Shown piece after piece: positions 33,860 to 45,000 of a stretch of 64,000 nucleotides of DNA. A model generated the notes under the pieces. It did not search any database, was not told the origin of the DNA, and saw only the letters and a program-made list of their open reading frames with translations. Made by a program: the position numbers and the translations under genes. Within the stretch, counting starts at the first letter, position 1. Every line of letters starts with the position of its first letter. The stretch comes from Chitinophagaceae bacterium. Its GTDB lineage: Bacteria > Bacteroidota > Bacteroidia > Chitinophagales > Chitinophagaceae. Location: assembly GCA_017307755.1 (NCBI GenBank), contig JAFKGQ010000006.1:620001-684000 (forward strand). The letters are read 5' to 3'.

Positions 33860-33953
33860 AAGATCTAATGATGGGCCCTTCGTCGGAGCTGCTTCGACAC
33901 GCTCCTCCTTGGGCATAACCTTGCGGTTACAGCCAACGAACCTCCGGTTCGTT
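33855..33953 (-). repeat. Composite dispersed repeat between dprA and guaB
   Basis: On the minus strand it holds, in order, a perfect hairpin AACGAACC-GGA-GGTTCGTT (33935-33953), a TAACC-GCAA-GGTTA hairpin (33916-33929), a GGAGC...GCTCC hairpin (33885-33905), GACGAAG and then the core GAAGGGCC, TTAGAT, TTTCCGG (33855-33881). It thus links the two-hairpin family (as at 5587 and 38753) with the hairpin-plus-core family (19394, 23736, 51026). Confidence 0.7.
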
Positions 33954-34016
33954 ACAGATGCAACTCTGTCATTGCTAAGTCTTTGCCCACAGTTTCCACA
34001 GCCATGTTCATAAAAA

Positions 34017-34049
34017 TTTGGGCCGTATTTATCCGCTGCCCTACCTTTG
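34017..34049 (+). promoter_or_regulatory. guaB promoter, predicted leaderless transcript
   Basis: TTTG at 34017-34020 and TACCTTTG at 34042-34049 are 21 bases apart, an almost ideal Bacteroidota promoter. The -7 element ends three bases before the ATG at 34053, so the start of transcription should fall on the start codon. Confidence 0.65.
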
Positions 34050-34052
34050 CAC

Positions 34053-35552
34053 ATGGCAAGAATAAATCCCCCCACCAGTAAGACAAAATCACCCTCAAAA
34101 TTTTTCGGAGAAGGATTAACGTTCGATGATGTGCTGCTGTTACCGGCTTTTTCGCAGGTTTTACCCCGCGAAGTAGATATCCGTAGTAAGCTCACCCGCA
34201 ATATAACCCTCAATATCCCCATGCTGTCCGCCGCCATGGACACCGTGACCGAAGCGACACTCGCCATAGCTCTTGCAAGAGAAGGTGGTATTGGGATCCT
34301 CCACAAGAACATGAGCATCGAAAAACAGGTGGAGCAGGTGAGAAAGGTCAAACGCAGCGAAAGCGGACTCATCATCGACCCCATCACACTGCACGAAGAT
34401 GCCACCATCGGCGATGCCTTACGGCTGATGAAAGAGAACAAAATAGGCGGTATTCCCATCGTCGATAACAATAAAGTGCTGGTCGGTATCCTTACCAATC
34501 GCGATCTCCGGTTTGAAGACAACAAACGCCGCAAGGTCAGCGAGGTCATGACCCGGGACAATCTGATCACAGCCCCCGAAGGCACCGACTTAAAAAAAGC
34601 CGAAAAGATCCTACAGAAATATAAGATCGAGAAATTGCCCGTCGTAGGCAAACAAGGCAAACTCATTGGATTGATAACTTATCGTGATATCCTTCAGGTA
34701 ACCAGTTACCCCAATGCAGTAAAAGATTCTTACGGACGCCTGCTCGTAGGCGCAGCCCTGGGTATTACAAAAGACCTGCTGGACCGCGCCGGCGCCTTGC
34801 AGCAGATCGGCGTCGACGTCGTCACGCTTGACAGCGCGCACGGGCATCACATCGGCGTTATCAATGCCCTTAAGACACTCAAGAAATCCTTTAAGAACCT
34901 CCAGGTAATCGCCGGCAACATCGGTACGGCGGCAGGAGCGAAAGCGCTCGCAGACGCTGGCGCCGACGCCGTAAAAGTGGGAATAGGCCCTGGCTCCATC
35001 TGTACCACCCGTATCGTAGCCGGTGCAGGTGTTCCCCAGATCACAGCCATTATGGAAGCCGCATCCGAATTGAACCGGAGGAACATCCCCCTCATCGCCG
35101 ACGGCGGCATCCGTTACACAGGCGATATGGTAAAAGCCCTGGCCGCAGGGGCGAATGTAGTGATGATGGGCAGCGTATTTGCCGGGGTGGAAGAGAGCCC
35201 CGGGGAAACCATCATCTACGAAGGCAGAAAATTCAAACAATACAGAGGCATGGGCTCCATTGGCGCAATGACCCAGGGCAGCAGCGACCGGTATTTCCAG
35301 GACGTGGAAGACGACATAAAAAAGCTGGTGCCGGAAGGCATTGAAGGCCGGGTAGCTTTCAAAGGCTCCCTCACCGAAGTGATACAACAATACGTAGGCG
35401 GTCTCCGGGCAGGCATGGGTTATTGCGGCGCGGCGAACATCCGGGCCCTGCAACAACAATCACAGTTCATCAAGATCACCAATGCAGGCATGAAAGAAAG
35501 CCACGCTCACGATATAGAGATCACAAAAGAGGCGCCAAACTACAGCCGGTAA
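34053..35552 (+). CDS. guaB: Inosine-5'-monophosphate dehydrogenase
   Basis: A 499-aa IMPDH that oxidises IMP to XMP, the committed step to GMP. It shows [18 protein letters not shown] at the N-terminus, two CBS domains (~100-215), [32 protein letters not shown] with the catalytic Cys, [21 protein letters not shown] and [10 protein letters not shown]. The ATG at 34053 is the family start; a TTG six bases upstream is within the promoter element. Length is standard. Confidence 0.96.
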   Translation: MARINPPTSKTKSPSKFFGEGLTFDDVLLLPAFSQVLPREVDIRSKLTRNITLNIPMLSAAMDTVTEATLAIALAREGGIGILHKNMSIEKQVEQVRKVKRSESGLIIDPITLHEDATIGDALRLMKENKIGGIPIVDNNKVLVGILTNRDLRFEDNKRRKVSEVMTRDNLITAPEGTDLKKAEKILQKYKIEKLPVVGKQGKLIGLITYRDILQVTSYPNAVKDSYGRLLVGAALGITKDLLDRAGALQQIGVDVVTLDSAHGHHIGVINALKTLKKSFKNLQVIAGNIGTAAGAKALADAGADAVKVGIGPGSICTTRIVAGAGVPQITAIMEAASELNRRNIPLIADGGIRYTGDMVKALAAGANVVMMGSVFAGVEESPGETIIYEGRKFKQYRGMGSIGAMTQGSSDRYFQDVEDDIKKLVPEGIEGRVAFKGSLTEVIQQYVGGLRAGMGYCGAANIRALQQQSQFIKITNAGMKESHAHDIEITKEAPNYSR

Positions 35553-35554
35553 AA

Positions 35555-37150
35555 ATGAAGAACTTTCATCCCTTTCTGCTGTCATTTCTTTCGGGACTAT
35601 TACTGTTTGCCGCCTGGCCGGCCTCTCCTCTTACCTTCCTTATCTTTATCGCCTTCGTCCCTTTGCTATGGCTGGAGCACCAGGGCATAAGTCGCAGAAA
35701 ATTCTTCGGATGGGTATATATCACCATGCTCACCTGGAACGCAACCACCACCTGGTGGATCTGGAACGCCACAGCCCCCGGCGCCATCGGCACCATACTG
35801 GCCAACAGCCTGATCATGTGTCTCCCCTGGCTCGGCTTCCATTTTGTAAAGGCAAAGCTGGGTCCAAAATGGGGCTATCCCGCACTGGTAGCTCTATGGC
35901 TGACCTTTGAATATATTCATCTCCAGGACTGGGGACTCAGCTGGCCCTGGCTGACCCTGGGCAATGTCTTTGCCGGACATCCTGGATGGGTACAATGGTA
36001 TAGTTACACCGGCACCAGCGGCGGAGGTCTGTGGATCCTCATCGCAAATATTTTAATCATCCAGCTGCTGACAAAGCTCCCGGCCCGGCCCTTTCCAAAG
36101 AAACCCATCATCCTGGTCATCGTCACCCTTATTCTCCCTTTTATTCTTTCTTTATTATCTTATCCTGCTGACCTTCGCACCCTTCTTCCGGCCCCCCCAA
36201 AAAACAACATCGTCATCGTCCAGCCAAACATCGACCCCTATGAGAAACTTTCCACTGGCAGCTTTGAAGCCATGATCCACAAGCTCATTCGCCTCAGCGA
36301 TTCCGCCATCGATAACAACACAACCCTCGTCATATGGCCGGAAACGGCCTTGTACATGGAGAATGGCATCAGCGAGGACAACATGAAGGCCAACTATTTT
36401 CTAAACCCTCTATGGGATTTCCTTCGCCGCCATCCGCAGATCAACCTGTTGTCGGGCGTGGAAAGCTATCGCGCATATCAGGACGGCGGGCAAAGCAGTA
36501 CCGCCAGACCCATTCCCAACTCCAATATTTATGTAGACAGCTATAATGCCGCCATTATTTTCGACAGCACCGGCCCCCTTCATTTCTATCATAAGTCCAA
36601 GCTGGTGCCCGGCGTGGAGACGCTTCCCTTCTTTCTCCACTTCCTCGACCCCTTGTTTGAAAAATTCGGCGGCACTACCGCCGGGTACACAGGTCAATCC
36701 GACCGGACACCGCTGCATACTTCCAACAACAGTTATACCATCGCCCCCGCCGTTTGCTACGAAAGCATCTATGGAGAGTTTATGACAAATTATGTTCGCA
36801 ACGGCGCCGATATCATCGCCATCATCACCAACGACGGGTGGTGGGGTAATACCCCCGGTTATACACAGCACGAATATTACGCCAGGCTCAGGGCCATCGA
36901 AACCCGCCGCTGGGTGGTAAGAAGCGCCAACACAGGCGTCTCCTGCATCATCGATCCCACGGGCCGTCCCTTCGAAGAACGCCCCTGGTTCCAATCCGCC
37001 GTGATAAAAACACATATCCCTGCTGAACAGGAACAGACCTTCTATGTTAAATATGGTGACCTGCTCTCCCGCCTGGCTATCCTTGCCGCTATCTTACTCG
37101 CTGTATGGACGCCGGTACAGATCATAAAAAACAGGAAACCCCGTGGATAG
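35555..37150 (+). CDS. lnt: Apolipoprotein N-acyltransferase
   Basis: A 531-aa inner-membrane enzyme that adds the third acyl chain to lipoproteins. The N-terminal half has about six TM helices (LLSFLSGLLLFAAWP; EYIHLQDWGLSWPWLTLGNVFA), and the C-terminal CN-hydrolase domain carries the Glu-Lys-Cys triad in LVIWPETALY, FYHKSKLVPGVE and PAVCYESIYGEF. It starts two bases after the guaB stop, and its 3' end overlaps the hydrolase gene. The many lipoproteins in the window fit its role. Confidence 0.92.
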   Translation: MKNFHPFLLSFLSGLLLFAAWPASPLTFLIFIAFVPLLWLEHQGISRRKFFGWVYITMLTWNATTTWWIWNATAPGAIGTILANSLIMCLPWLGFHFVKAKLGPKWGYPALVALWLTFEYIHLQDWGLSWPWLTLGNVFAGHPGWVQWYSYTGTSGGGLWILIANILIIQLLTKLPARPFPKKPIILVIVTLILPFILSLLSYPADLRTLLPAPPKNNIVIVQPNIDPYEKLSTGSFEAMIHKLIRLSDSAIDNNTTLVIWPETALYMENGISEDNMKANYFLNPLWDFLRRHPQINLLSGVESYRAYQDGGQSSTARPIPNSNIYVDSYNAAIIFDSTGPLHFYHKSKLVPGVETLPFFLHFLDPLFEKFGGTTAGYTGQSDRTPLHTSNNSYTIAPAVCYESIYGEFMTNYVRNGADIIAIITNDGWWGNTPGYTQHEYYARLRAIETRRWVVRSANTGVSCIIDPTGRPFEERPWFQSAVIKTHIPAEQEQTFYVKYGDLLSRLAILAAILLAVWTPVQIIKNRKPRG

Positions 37151-37955
37151 AACGATTATATATCGAACGGTCAACCTCACCTACAGATCCTTTACTCCGG
37201 GAGCCATCTCCCGGACTACACCCCTCGTCCTCGTCCACGGGTTTGCGGAAGACAGCTCCATCTGGGATCACCAGATAGCATACCTGAAAAGTAGCCATCG
37301 CCTGATCATCCCCGACCTTCCCGGCAGCGGCCGGTCATCCCCCTTACCCGGGGACGCCGGCATGGAAGAACTGGCAGACGCCATAAAAGCCGTGCTGGAT
37401 GCGGAAGGGATAAGCCAGTGCGTCCTCATCGGGCACAGCATGGGAGGGTACGTCACCCTCGCATTCGCAGAGCTATATCCTCAGATGTTAAGCGCTTTCG
37501 GGCTGTTCCATTCCACATCTTATGCCGATAGCGAAGAAAAAAAGGCAGCCCGGAGAAAAGGCATCGACTTTATCCGGAAGAACGGTGCCGCCCCATTTAT
37601 AAAACAAACCACCTCCAACCTTTTTTCCGAAACATCGCGCAACAGACATCCGGAATGGATCAACACGCTGATCGAAAGATATACAGACTTCAATCCCGAC
37701 TCGCTCATCCGCTATTATGAAGCGATGATCCGCCGGCCAGACAGGTCACACGTACTCAGACAATTCCCCCGGCCCGTGCTATTTATCATCGGGGAGGAGG
37801 ATAGTATGATACCCCTGACCATTAGCCTGCAGCAAAGTCATATGCCCGATGTGTCCTACATTTACATACTTGAACAGGCTGGGCATATGGGAATGTTGGA
37901 AAACTCCCCCCGGACGAGTCACATACTGGAAGAATTTTTGAATGAATTAATATGA
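37143..37955 (+). CDS. Alpha/beta hydrolase
   Basis: A 270-aa serine hydrolase of the alpha/beta fold: oxyanion HGFAEDSSIWD, nucleophile elbow GHSMGGYVTLAF, acid in FIIGEEDSMIPL and the terminal His in LEQAGHMGMLENS. The substrate is unknown. It appears to start with GTG, overlapping lnt by eight bases, and its stop overlaps the ATG of the SDR gene (ATGA), so lnt, hydrolase and SDR are probably one translationally coupled unit. Confidence 0.85.
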   Translation: MDRTIIYRTVNLTYRSFTPGAISRTTPLVLVHGFAEDSSIWDHQIAYLKSSHRLIIPDLPGSGRSSPLPGDAGMEELADAIKAVLDAEGISQCVLIGHSMGGYVTLAFAELYPQMLSAFGLFHSTSYADSEEKKAARRKGIDFIRKNGAAPFIKQTTSNLFSETSRNRHPEWINTLIERYTDFNPDSLIRYYEAMIRRPDRSHVLRQFPRPVLFIIGEEDSMIPLTISLQQSHMPDVSYIYILEQAGHMGMLENSPRTSHILEEFLNELI

Positions 37956-38707
37956 ACAAGATCGTTTTAATCACAGGCGCTACCTCAGGTTTTGGGGAAG
38001 CCTGCGCCCGCCAGTTTGCTGCCGGCGGCTATCGGCTCATTATCACAGGCAGAAGAAAAGAAAGACTGGAGACGCTGGCAAAAGAGTTGAAGACTGATGT
38101 CCTCCCCCTCGTTTTCGATGTCCAGGATAAGGATGCGGTATTTGCCGCCATCGACAATCTCCCCGCAGCATGGAAAGACATCGATATCCTGGTGAACAAC
38201 GCCGGCCTCGCCCTCGGCAGGGATCTCTTTGGCGACGCCAGCCTGGACGATTGGGAGACTATGCTTGACACTAATGTAAAAGGGCTCCTCTATGTTTCAA
38301 AAGCCGTAGTTCCCCTCATGATCGCCCGCAACAGCGGACACATCATCAACCTGGGATCCATTGCCGGCAAGGAGGTCTATGAAAAAGGGAATGTCTATTG
38401 CGCCAGCAAATATGCAGTCGACGCCATATCCAAAGCCATGCGGATCGATCTGCTGCAACACCGTATAAAAGTTACGGTCATCCATCCCGGCGCCGCCGAC
38501 ACCGAATTCTCAAAGGTCCGCTTTAAAGGGGACATGAGCCAGGCCCAAAAGATCTATGAAGGTTACACACCCCTGCGGGCGGAAGACGTTGCCGACACCA
38601 TCTATTATTGCGCAGGTCTGCCCATCCATGTTTGCATCAATGAAGTGAATATCACCTGTCTGGCACAGGCAAATTCGTTTTATTACAATCGCAGCGGGAA
38701 TGCATGA
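37952..38707 (+). CDS. Short-chain dehydrogenase/reductase (YdfG-like)
   Basis: A 251-aa classical SDR. The cofactor motif is TGATSGFGEACA, the NNAG motif is VNNAGLALG, the catalytic Ser lies in INLGSIAGKEVYEKG and the Tyr/Lys in YCASKYAVDAIS. The family resemblance is to NADP-dependent 3-hydroxy acid dehydrogenases such as YdfG (GRRKERLETLAKEL). It is the last gene of the coupled unit, and a dispersed repeat follows. Confidence 0.88.
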   Translation: MNKIVLITGATSGFGEACARQFAAGGYRLIITGRRKERLETLAKELKTDVLPLVFDVQDKDAVFAAIDNLPAAWKDIDILVNNAGLALGRDLFGDASLDDWETMLDTNVKGLLYVSKAVVPLMIARNSGHIINLGSIAGKEVYEKGNVYCASKYAVDAISKAMRIDLLQHRIKVTVIHPGAADTEFSKVRFKGDMSQAQKIYEGYTPLRAEDVADTIYYCAGLPIHVCINEVNITCLAQANSFYYNRSGNA

Positions 38708-38752
38708 TAGAGGCTTCTCCGCAATGCGCCAGCCCTAACCGTTCCGTCGCTA

Positions 38753-38819
38753 GGACTTCGTCGGAACGTCGTCCCTTGTTCCTCCTTGTTCGTAACCTTC
38801 GCTGCGCTCGGTTATACCG
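38753..38819 (-). repeat. Two-hairpin dispersed repeat, intergenic copy
   Basis: On the minus strand: stem TAACC/GGTTA (38793-38797 with 38810-38814) with a 12-base loop, then stem GGAAC/GTTCC (38763-38767 with 38778-38782), then GACGAAGTCC. It aligns along its length with the copy inside the permease gene (5587-5651), which has GGAAGC/GCTTCC and GGAGC/GCTCC at the same two stems. Confidence 0.7.
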
Positions 38820-39045
38820 TAACGCCGGTCAGTAATACATATCTCATCTGGAACATCTGATCAACACCAGACCCCTATCTCCTGCGGCAGCTAAGGAGCC
38901 TTACATTGGGCCTGGAGAGTCAGTTACTACTGTCAAATAGATATCTCCGCTAAATATAGCACCAAATCTCAGTGGTACCCAATGTACAGCGACGGAAGGC
39001 TCATAGCTGCCGACAAAGGAAAAGACATACTGCATCTGGCAAAAC
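38820..39045. other. Intergenic stretch downstream of the repeat
   Basis: With the repeat, 38708-39045 is a 338-base convergent gap between the SDR gene and sprA. The plus strand has an open stretch from ~38899 reading SYYCQIDISAKY and then QWYPMYSDGRLIAADKGK, which looks protein-like but lacks an early start codon and runs antisense into sprA. It may be a gene remnant or chance. Confidence 0.3.
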
Positions 39046-42000
39046 TTAAGGCGCCAGCGATATCCGTATCTGCAACCCTCCCTTCGTCGTCGTGATCGGA
39101 GGTGTTGTAGAGATCTTCGGAGTCGTCCTGCTCTGATCAAAATAGAATTTCACATTGATCCGGTTATTCAACACATAATCGATCGATGGAGATATCCGCA
39201 CTATCCGCTGTCCGCCCGTAGGCAAGGCGGCATTCTGATCCAGATAGCTGCTGGAAGTCGCATTATCCCGTATACTAAAATCCAGCCGCAGCGTAAGATC
39301 ATTCTGCAGCTTATTGGAAGAGGCGCTCTGCCCCGGCATCTTTATCTTAAAAGGCAGCGACACCCCCCGCTTGCGGAAACCCGCGCCGATGGTGATCTCT
39401 GTCGAACGCGTCTCGCTTAATTGGAAATCGATCAGGCTAAGACTCAGCTGACGGGACTTGCTATAACCGACCTTCGCCTGCAGTTGATTGACAAACTGCA
39501 TATCCACATCCAGCAACGGCGCAAATTGCTCCTGGATAGTAATGTTGGGCACCTGATAATACGGAACGAAATTACCGCTGATGGAGTCCCTGAATCCCGG
39601 TTGCCCATAACCCAGTGGGTCCTGATAATTCAACTGTGAGTTAAAGCTGTTCATGCTCAGCGTACTGGTATACGCATTGGTGATATTAAAGCTGGTAAAG
39701 ACCTTATTAAATCCTGGCAACTTGGCGAGCCCCGTATAGCTGATGTTCCAGTTCGGTTTGGGAAGATAGCCGGAGAAAGGATTGGATGTCACATCGCTGC
39801 CGCCCGTCTCGTTGATCAGCGCCACCTTGGAAGGACTTTTACCCGTGTAAGCCGCAATAAAGGCAGGTATCAGCACATCCTGCGCATACTTGCTATAGCC
39901 CAGCGCATACCCGTCGGCGCCTACCAGCCCTCCCGTATATTTGTTGATGCTGCCCAGCCGCTGGGAGATAATGCTCCGGTAGTTCTCGAATTTCTGGAAT
40001 GTCTGTGACAGCTCATTGGGTTTATACTTCTCAAACAAAGTACCAAAGGAAATATAGCTGATGCTGAACGTACCCGCCATATAGGGGTTCAACCTGGAAT
40101 ATCCTGACCCGCCAGCCGTATCCTTGTACAACTCCGAATAGTTCTTTCCAAAGGTTTTATCAAAAGTGATGGAAATATGCAGGTCCCGGACAGGTTCCAG
40201 GATAGCCGTAGCCGTTATCCGCTGCGAATAAGTGATAATATTCTGGTTATTAAAGGTCGTGTCGGTGGTCAGCAGCCTTTTTTGCCCCAGCTTATTGATA
40301 AAAGTGGTATCCGGTCTTTTCCCAAACACATAACCCCAGCCCGGCTGGTTGTCACGCCAGTTCATCCCCAGCGCCTGCGTGCTGTCCAGGAAACCATAGA
40401 TAGTCGAAGACGAATTGTCCGAATAATTAAAAGTGACATGCTTCAGGGAAGTCAGCAGTTTCGCGAGCCCCTTGGCAACTCCCTTCAATTCCGGCACCGG
40501 ACGCTGGAAAGAAGGTTTGTTCCTGGCTGTGTCCTTACCCGTGGCCGGGGGTCTGCCGGGCGGCGCGCCAGTCTGGTCCAGACGCCCCAATATTTTCCAT
40601 TTACTATACAATCTTGTAAAATCCAGGTCCGCGAGTAAGGTCCTTTGCTGCGTATTCTGTATGCTGTTACCAAGGTAAGCGGCCAATTGAGAAGCGCCCG
40701 TCCAGGTGAAAGTGGACGAATAGCCGGCACGTATCGTGGTCCAGTCGAGCGCCGGGATCTTGGCGGTCGGCAACGTATAGGTCGCATTGGCGCTCTGCAT
40801 ATATAAAATGGTCCTGCCGCCTTTCCAGAAGTTCCGCCACATCTTCCTGCGCTGCGAGCTATTCAGCCGGCCGCTGTCCTCATCCACCCAGGCCCTGTTG
40901 GTAGCCGTATAATCGACGGAGAACGATCTTGTCAGATCCCATCGCAAAGTATACATCCTGTCAAAGGTGAAGAACTTATTGTATGTCTCCGGCAGTATAT
41001 CCTTGGGCCCTCCGATATTACGGCTGCGATAGGCGCCGAATTGCCGGACCACGTTGGCCTGGAAGCCCAGTACCGAAGGCACTGGGTTGATGTTGAAATC
41101 CCGTATCAGCGCCAGCCATGGCGTTCTGGGTTTCATCTTTTTAAAAGGCTCCCAGTACCTGGCTGTATGCGTGTAGTTATAGGCAAGACTAGCCTTGTTC
41201 GTGATCAGCTCATCCTCTACAGCCAGCGGACTATGGTGCTCGCTCCGGTTGTAAGAATAGCTGACATTAAAGTTCTCGATACTATATATCTTGTTCGGCT
41301 TACCCGTGGTGTTATTCTTATGTACATTGGTGAAGTTCACGGTCTGCACTGTCGTTTGATCCACCGCCTGCTCCCTGACGGAATCCTTTTGTGCAGACGG
41401 GGTCCCATTGATCTTATCCTTCAACTTAATGTCCAGGTCGAAAGGATCGTATTGAGGGGTACTGGTGGTCTTTGTTATGCCTGCATATACAGGAATGGAC
41501 ATGGCCGCTTTTTTCGGCAGGAGCTTGCCCAGTTCCAGGTTGGCCGCCGCATCGAACTGGGTATTGTTATCCAGACTTCGCTCATTCGTATTTTGATCGA
41601 TAGAGCCAAAGCCCGCCGTCCTGACGCTTCCCGAGATATTTACCGTACCCAGGTCAGCCAGTTTCGTTTCCACCTTGCCCACGGCCGCCCAGCCGCCCTT
41701 CTGGCTGATGTCCGTGAGTCGCAGCTCGTTAAACCATACCTCTGTACAAATAGTAGGTTGCCGTACGTTCTGTACGCCTAAAAAGATGGCTTCCACCGAT
41801 CCCAGGTTGGGATTCCCCAGGATCGCAAAGGACCTTCCGTTCGGGTCCGTTTCCTTATAGTAGACATTGCTGGTGCCATGACTGTTACGGTTGATCTTCA
41901 GCTGTATCAGCCGCTGGAGGGTAAGATTGAGGTTATTGTCGGCGGGCCATACGTCCGTATCCAGCGTAGCCCCCCAGTTCGTTCGCTTCAACGGTATCTT

Positions 42001-45000
42001 GATCTCATAATAGTTGCTGACAAAATCACTCCCCAGACGGATCACCGCCGAAAGGTCATTATCGCTGATCCCGTTCGTGCTGGTTACGCCTTCCGCATGG
42101 ATAAACATATCCATGGTGCCATATCTGCGCAGGTCCAGCACCGTAGTCTTGTACACGCCCCGTACGTCACCGTTCTTCAGACCGCATATCTGCAGGCTCA
42201 TCGCCTGTTCGTTAAGAAGAAGATTGACATTGTTGTTGCTCAGCTCCTGCTGACGCAATACGCCGGGAGGAGAGACATAGGCAATAGGCGTCCGGGAGCT
42301 GTTCTGTTCGATATTCACCGCCGTCACGTTAAAGGTGGTGTTATTCGTAGGCAGCAGCGTGTAGTTGCCCGTGGTGTCGATGACATAGGTAAAACTTCTC
42401 CATGAGTTCCTCACCAGCTCCAGCTTGGCAAAGCGACATACCACCGAATCATCAAAACCCGTAAGGTACATCCGCATAAATTGAATGGACTTGAAGTCTG
42501 GGATATTCCCCACCTTCTTGTAATATTCCGAGATGGGTATGCGGAATTGATACCATGTCTGCTGGGTGCCGCCCCCCCTGGGGGTGAAGGTGATACTGTC
42601 CGTTACAAACCCCTTCCCTACCCCGATGCTGTCCCTATGCAGATCCACCTTATATTCCCAGTACTCTTCCAGCTCGTTCATCGTGTTGTCCCTGTTAAGG
42701 TCTTCCTGGTCGGGATACAGCGTATAGGCCGTCAGTGTCGTCTGGCCCGCGGTGGCGATGGGAGAGTTGCCCTGTGGGTTGTTTACGTTTTTATATCGAC
42801 CAAGGATACCCGTTTGGGATTTATCATAGTTAGCATCCCGATAGTTGATAAAGTCATCACTGGAAGGGTCGGCAAGGGCGCTTTGATAAATGGCCGATCC
42901 CGTACCGTATTGCGCAGCCAGCGTGTTCAGATAATTCTGGTACTTGGTCCTTTCATCATCGTCATTCATACCGTCAAAACCCACATCCTGATACGGCCGG
43001 TCCGACGCATCATTGCTAAAAGCCGTTGTCACCTGTATGGGATTGGCCGGCACCCGTCCCCATACACTGCTGTTGTCAATGGCCGCATTGATATTGGGCG
43101 TATTGAGCCCATTCTCAAATTGCTTCTTCCCATCCCGGAGAATGTCCTCCGAAACGCTGCCCAGATCGAAATACAATTGGCCCGTAGGATTTGGGGCATT
43201 ATTCAGAAAGGGACTTTGCATCCAGAACTGGATGACTTCAATATTATTTGTCTCGAAGTCTGTCTGGTCGATGGCGCGCATAATACCCCCCCAGCGCTTT
43301 TGCGGGTTGTTGAGCCTCCCTGTGGCGGCATTGATGCTTCCCGGACGGGCATCATAGTTATAAGGTCCTTTCTCCCTGGGATAAAAGGCCAGGTCAAAGG
43401 TCACCAGCTGCGCCTGCCCCGTCTGTACTGATTGCTGCGGGAAGATATCCTGTACAAAGACAGGAGATATCCGGGGGTCCAGCCGTGAGTTCTGATACTT
43501 TACGGGGTTATTGGGATTGCTCTGGTCCTGTAAAGTAGGCTCGATATTGTACCAGGCCAGTTTGGCGCGATTAAACCCATATTCTATTGAATCTTTCAGG
43601 TCGGCTTCCGGGAAAAGCCCGTTCTTCTGCGGAGTAGAGGCCAGCGCCCAGCTCGTCAGAGGAAAACGCAGGTCGATAGAACTGGTCGACCCTTCAAAAT
43701 CATCGATATAGACAGCACCGCTGGTTCCCTTTCCTATCTGCGGAGGATGACCCGGCTTCAGAATGGCCATTTCCCCATACGCATTGATCGTGCTCATTTC
43801 CTTTGTAGTATAGAAAGGCAGTTTGTCAAGCAGCCGCGTCAGTTGCGGCAGTTGCCCCCGGTAACTGATATCCGCGCCATACATGGTATTGCGTATCGGG
43901 TCCTCTCCATAGTTGGTCTTGCTGAAAAAAGGACGCTCGTTCAGTCTTTCGATAGTAGCTCCGATATTGAGGGCTTCCTTCGGCGTATTTTTCGCCTGAT
44001 AGTCAAACCGGAGCCCCATAAAGCTCCGTTGCTGAAGCCCAAAACTGGCATTATTCTCATAAGAGACATTCACGGGAACGCCGGAATTAAGGATAGCCTG
44101 GTTGATCACCTGTACCGTGCCCATGTTATAGTCCACGACATAATCCACGTTCTCCTTCAAGGTCAACCCGCCAGCCGTCACGACCACCGAGCCCGGCGGC
44201 ACATTATATGCCCCCAGTTGAAGATTGGCTGTGGCCTGCCCCTTGGCTACGCCCTGGAGGACGTACCGGTCCACGTTGGCATAGGTCTGAGCCACCGCCT
44301 TGATGGTGTCATACAGTTGGTGAAAGATATATTTAGCCTTCAGGTCCTGGGGCGCTCCCGTAAAAGCCACCGAATCCAGGTCATGCCCAAAAGGCTCAAG
44401 CAAAGGAAAAATAACCCTTCCCTGCTGGGACAAGACCGTATAGCCCTCAAGATAGTCGAAGATCCCATCCGGCTGAGGGTCATTACGGGTATTAAGACGG
44501 TCGAGATTCAGCAGGGTCAGCAGAGGTATGTTCGCCTTCGGCCCTTCAGGTATATAACGCTTGGTGCCTTTGCTGGGCTCATCATATAATATATTGAACT
44601 GGAACCCCGCCTGCTGTATATTGGATAAATAGTTGCCGGTGGCCGTTTTCAGCGCATACACGTTCTTCATCATCAGGTTCCACAAAGGAAGGTTGGTCCG
44701 TTGAGAAGTGGCCTTCAGCAGCTTGAGGTACAACACTTTCTGGGAGCCGGATCCCGTGCCCGCCACCGTATCCGGCGGTACGTCCGATGAGAACTCACCC
44801 ACCTGGTAGATCTTTCCATTATAACTGTACTGATATGCCACCGCCAGCACATCATTGGCCTGAAGGGTCTGGTTCACCGAGATAAAGCCGATTTGCGGGT
44901 TGAAATAATAATCGCTGGCGCTGAGCTTCCGGGCATACACCATTTCAAAATCCTGCACCTGCTGCAGCCCCAAGGAATTAAGTTTATTAGCCGCCTGTGA

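Noticed and set aside
34611..35459. 282-codon frame opposite guaB
   Set aside because: guaB is unmistakable on the other strand and the antisense product has no known motif.
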